A stretch of DNA of 60,000 bases. It comes from Stramonita haemastoma (taxonomy: Eukaryota; Mollusca; Gastropoda; Neogastropoda; Muricidae). This document shows, piece after piece, positions 58,062 to 60,000 of the stretch. Location: positions 9,754,400-9,814,399 of the forward strand of contig CM060320.1 of NCBI GenBank assembly GCA_030674155.1, written 5' to 3'. The position numbers were made by a program, and so were the translations under genes. Position 1 is the stretch's first letter. Each line of letters opens with the position of its first letter. The notes beneath the pieces are model-generated. The model saw only the letters and a program-made list of their open reading frames with translations, ran no database searches and was not told where the DNA came from.

Positions 58062-58455
58062 CCTTGTTGCTCTGCGTCTAGAGCTTCAAGGTTCACCAAA
58101 GGTGAGATTTTTGTGTGTGTGTGACCTTTTGTTTAGTGCCCCCTTGGAAGGTACTAGTCACATTCCAACTTCAGGGATGTATGTTGGGTATGTTATGTTT
58201 CTGTAGCCCACCGAACGCTGACATTAATTACAGGATCTTTGACGTGCACATTTGATCTTCTCCATGTGTATATACACATGGGGAATTAAGGCACTGGCAG
58301 GTCTGCGCTTTTGTTGCCTGGGAGATTGTAAAATTATAAAATAAAAAATTTTAAACGTCCTTAATTCACCAGATGCCTCTAAGATATGTACCCACAACTG
58401 GGCTCATAGGATTGAAGTCAAATGGTCTTAACCACTTGACTGTAGTGTCCTAACC
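58062..58455 (-). mobile_element. SINE-A copy, near full length
   Basis: Second repeat family, minus-oriented. Landmarks in plus reading: TTCAAGGTTCACCAAAGGTG, AGTCACATTCCAACTTCAGG, GTATGTTATGTTTCTGTAGC, CAGGATCTTTGACGTGCACA, TTTGATCTTCTCCATGTG, GCACTGGCAGGTCTGCGC. It ends in a degenerate tRNA-like head whose complement contains CAGTCAAGTGGTTAAGAC. Shared with the copies at 53.5 and 59.8 kb. Confidence 0.8.
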
Positions 58456-59291
58456 AACCGTCACTCACTGTAATGTGTACACCTTCATGCCCAAAGGAAG
58501 GAAAGAAGTGGATTTATTCGCGCACAAACACATAAAATGATGAAAATGCACAGGTATCGTCCACATTTACTATTTGTATACATGCACCACACCCTCCACT
58601 GACTGACTACAACACTTTAGCTTACACCTGTTGTAACCACCAGTACCTCTGATAAAACATCAAGGCACACACGTCAAAACAAAAACTGTACCTGCACACA
58701 TAGTTCCAAATTGAAAGGAAAGGGATTGCTACTAACACATCTTGCATGTGTGTACAGTCAGTGCATGCTTGCCATGCACATATTCACACACACTTCAGAC
58801 ACTATTTACTATCACTATCCACCATTACACACTGTGGTACCCCCATGCCCCCTTCATACCTTTTTTATTGGGTGGGGGTTAAGGATCAAGAACTGATGCT
58901 GTGTTCCTGGATTGAGATAGCGAAGGTGCTTTGAGATTTCTGGAACTCTCTACAAGTTGGGATTTTTACCACAACCACTCTCCAGGGCCCTTCACTTGGA
59001 CATGGATCTCCTGCATGTTCATGCTTGGGTTTTATGTACTTCCTAAAGGAATGTTGCACTACAAGGGAAACCATTTGACATGACAATAGTGTGACCATAA
59101 AATGCTCACACAGCAGACTATGGAGGACAATGACCAGATGGAAGAACTGCGCTCGGCACTTCATGTATGTAGTGTTATATTAACAAGGATGACACGAAAG
59201 ACATCTATCTTGTTCCGAGCACTGGAACAGGCCTACCAAGGCTGGCATATATTCTTAAGGATGGAGAAATCCTGTGAACCCCTCCAGAACT

Positions 59292-59432
59292 CATTTATTT
59301 CGAGGATAATGGAGTAAGCTTTTGTGTGCTTTTTTTTTTTTAACATCCAGTCCCTGTGTGTATGCAGTTTTGTCATTTGTTCCCACCTGCACACAATGGC
59401 CTACTCTTTTAAAGAGCGGAACAGGTTTTAAC
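59292..59432 (-). mobile_element. SINE-B 3' fragment
   Basis: Minus orientation: TTATTTCGAGGATAATGGAG, TAACATCCAGTCCCTGTGTG, CACAATGGCCTACTCTT, GCGGAACAGG. Only the tail-side half is present. Confidence 0.78.
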
Positions 59433-59767
59433 ACGTGATAACAATACCAGTGAAAGGGGACTGACCATGCCTGCTAAAACTGGCGAGTGTTGTCTTTGCT
59501 CTTAGTGAGTGTAAAGCAACTGACAGTGAACATAGCACATCCCAACAGCATAGTATAGTCACACATTCTTGTGAAAAACCAGTACATATTTGGCATCGAT
59601 AGAGCTAAAACAGGAACATTTCCACTGGCAGGGATAATGACTAAATAATGAACCTGAAAGCATTACAGAGAAACAACACAAAAGGCACAAGAAAACAGCC
59701 TTTAAAAATCTATTCTTGATGAACTGAAAGATCCTACTTTTATTGAACAATTTGGTTCCCGTTTCTC

Positions 59768-60000
59768 AGCTAGAGAGCTCTGAGGTTCACCAATGGTGAG
59801 ATTATGCATACACGACTTGTTCGCCCATCATGAAGTTAGCCACTTTCTGACTTGTATATATGCTCGGTATGTTCGGGTTTCCATAACCCACCACGCTGAC
59901 ATGAACTACAGGATCTTTAACATGCATATTTGATCTTCTGCAAGTGAATATAAAAGAAGGGAATTAAGACACTGGCATGTGAGCCGGGAGATCATAAAAA
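59768..60000 (-). mobile_element. SINE-A copy, cut by the window end
   Basis: Same landmarks: AGCTCTGAGGTTCACCAATG, GCCCATCATGAAGTTAGCCA, GGTATGTTCGGGTTTCCATA, ACAGGATCTTTAACATGCAT, ATTTGATCTTCTGCAAGTG, CACTGGCATGTGAGCCGGGA. The tRNA-like head would lie beyond the window. Confidence 0.82.

Larger units (their letters stand above)
56716..60000. other. Intergenic region downstream of eIF5
   Basis: No coding exon recognised. It contains a 422-bp TIR element (57237-57658), two SINE-A copies (58062-58455 and 59768 to window end) and a SINE-B fragment (59292-59432). The remaining open frames are short. Confidence 0.65.

Overview
This window is nuclear DNA from an animal, most likely a mollusc and probably a gastropod. 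It is AT-rich and very dense in microsatellites, (CA/GT)n, (GA/TC)n and poly-C/G. Both recognisable genes are split into short exons with GT-AG (one GC-AG) introns. The interspersed repeats (two tRNA-derived SINE families, non-LTR tails, short-TIR DNA elements) are of kinds I associate with gastropod genomes. There is no bacterial gene, CRISPR array or rRNA. Most long open frames are read-through of dinucleotide repeats.

Layout. Minus strand, about 8.5-32.7 kb: a kinesin light chain (KLC) gene. I resolved 14 coding exon positions plus two extra alternative exons, giving about 583 residues before an unresolved 3' end below 8.5 kb. The N-terminal coiled coil, the LFP-acidic-like linker, six TPRs and the basic C-terminal helix are all readable. 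Two TPR positions carry tandem exon pairs of equal length, 88/88 nt and 90/90 nt, each with its own splice sites. They look like mutually exclusive exons that would give four KLC groove variants. Plus strand, about 42.6-56.7 kb: translation initiation factor eIF5, with two 5'UTR exons, ten coding exons (440 residues after allowing for two one-base errors) and a 3'UTR with a poly(A) signal. The genes are arranged head to head. A minus-strand donor at 42288 and a plus-strand donor at 42726 flank a probable shared promoter. EIF5 and KLC1 are also near each other in human 14q32, so the linkage may be old.

The 32.7-42.3 kb stretch (probable KLC intron 1) is almost all simple repeats, SINE copies and non-LTR fragments. 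The large eIF5 5'UTR intron (43.0-47.75 kb) holds a hAT-like TIR element with a SINE inside it and a 1056-bp piggyBac-type element with TTAA target duplications. A 422-bp TIR element and further SINE copies lie downstream of eIF5 (57-60 kb).

Three one-base disruptions hit deeply conserved codons (KLC exon 4, eIF5 exons 10 and 12), and a phase mismatch affects KLC exons 2/3. Because they occur in two independent essential genes, mostly at short homopolymers, they are more likely sequencing/assembly indels than pseudogenes. The most interesting points are the two KLC exon pairs and a long overlapping upstream ORF in the eIF5 leader that starts at weak-context AUGs, the arrangement expected for eIF5 autoregulation.
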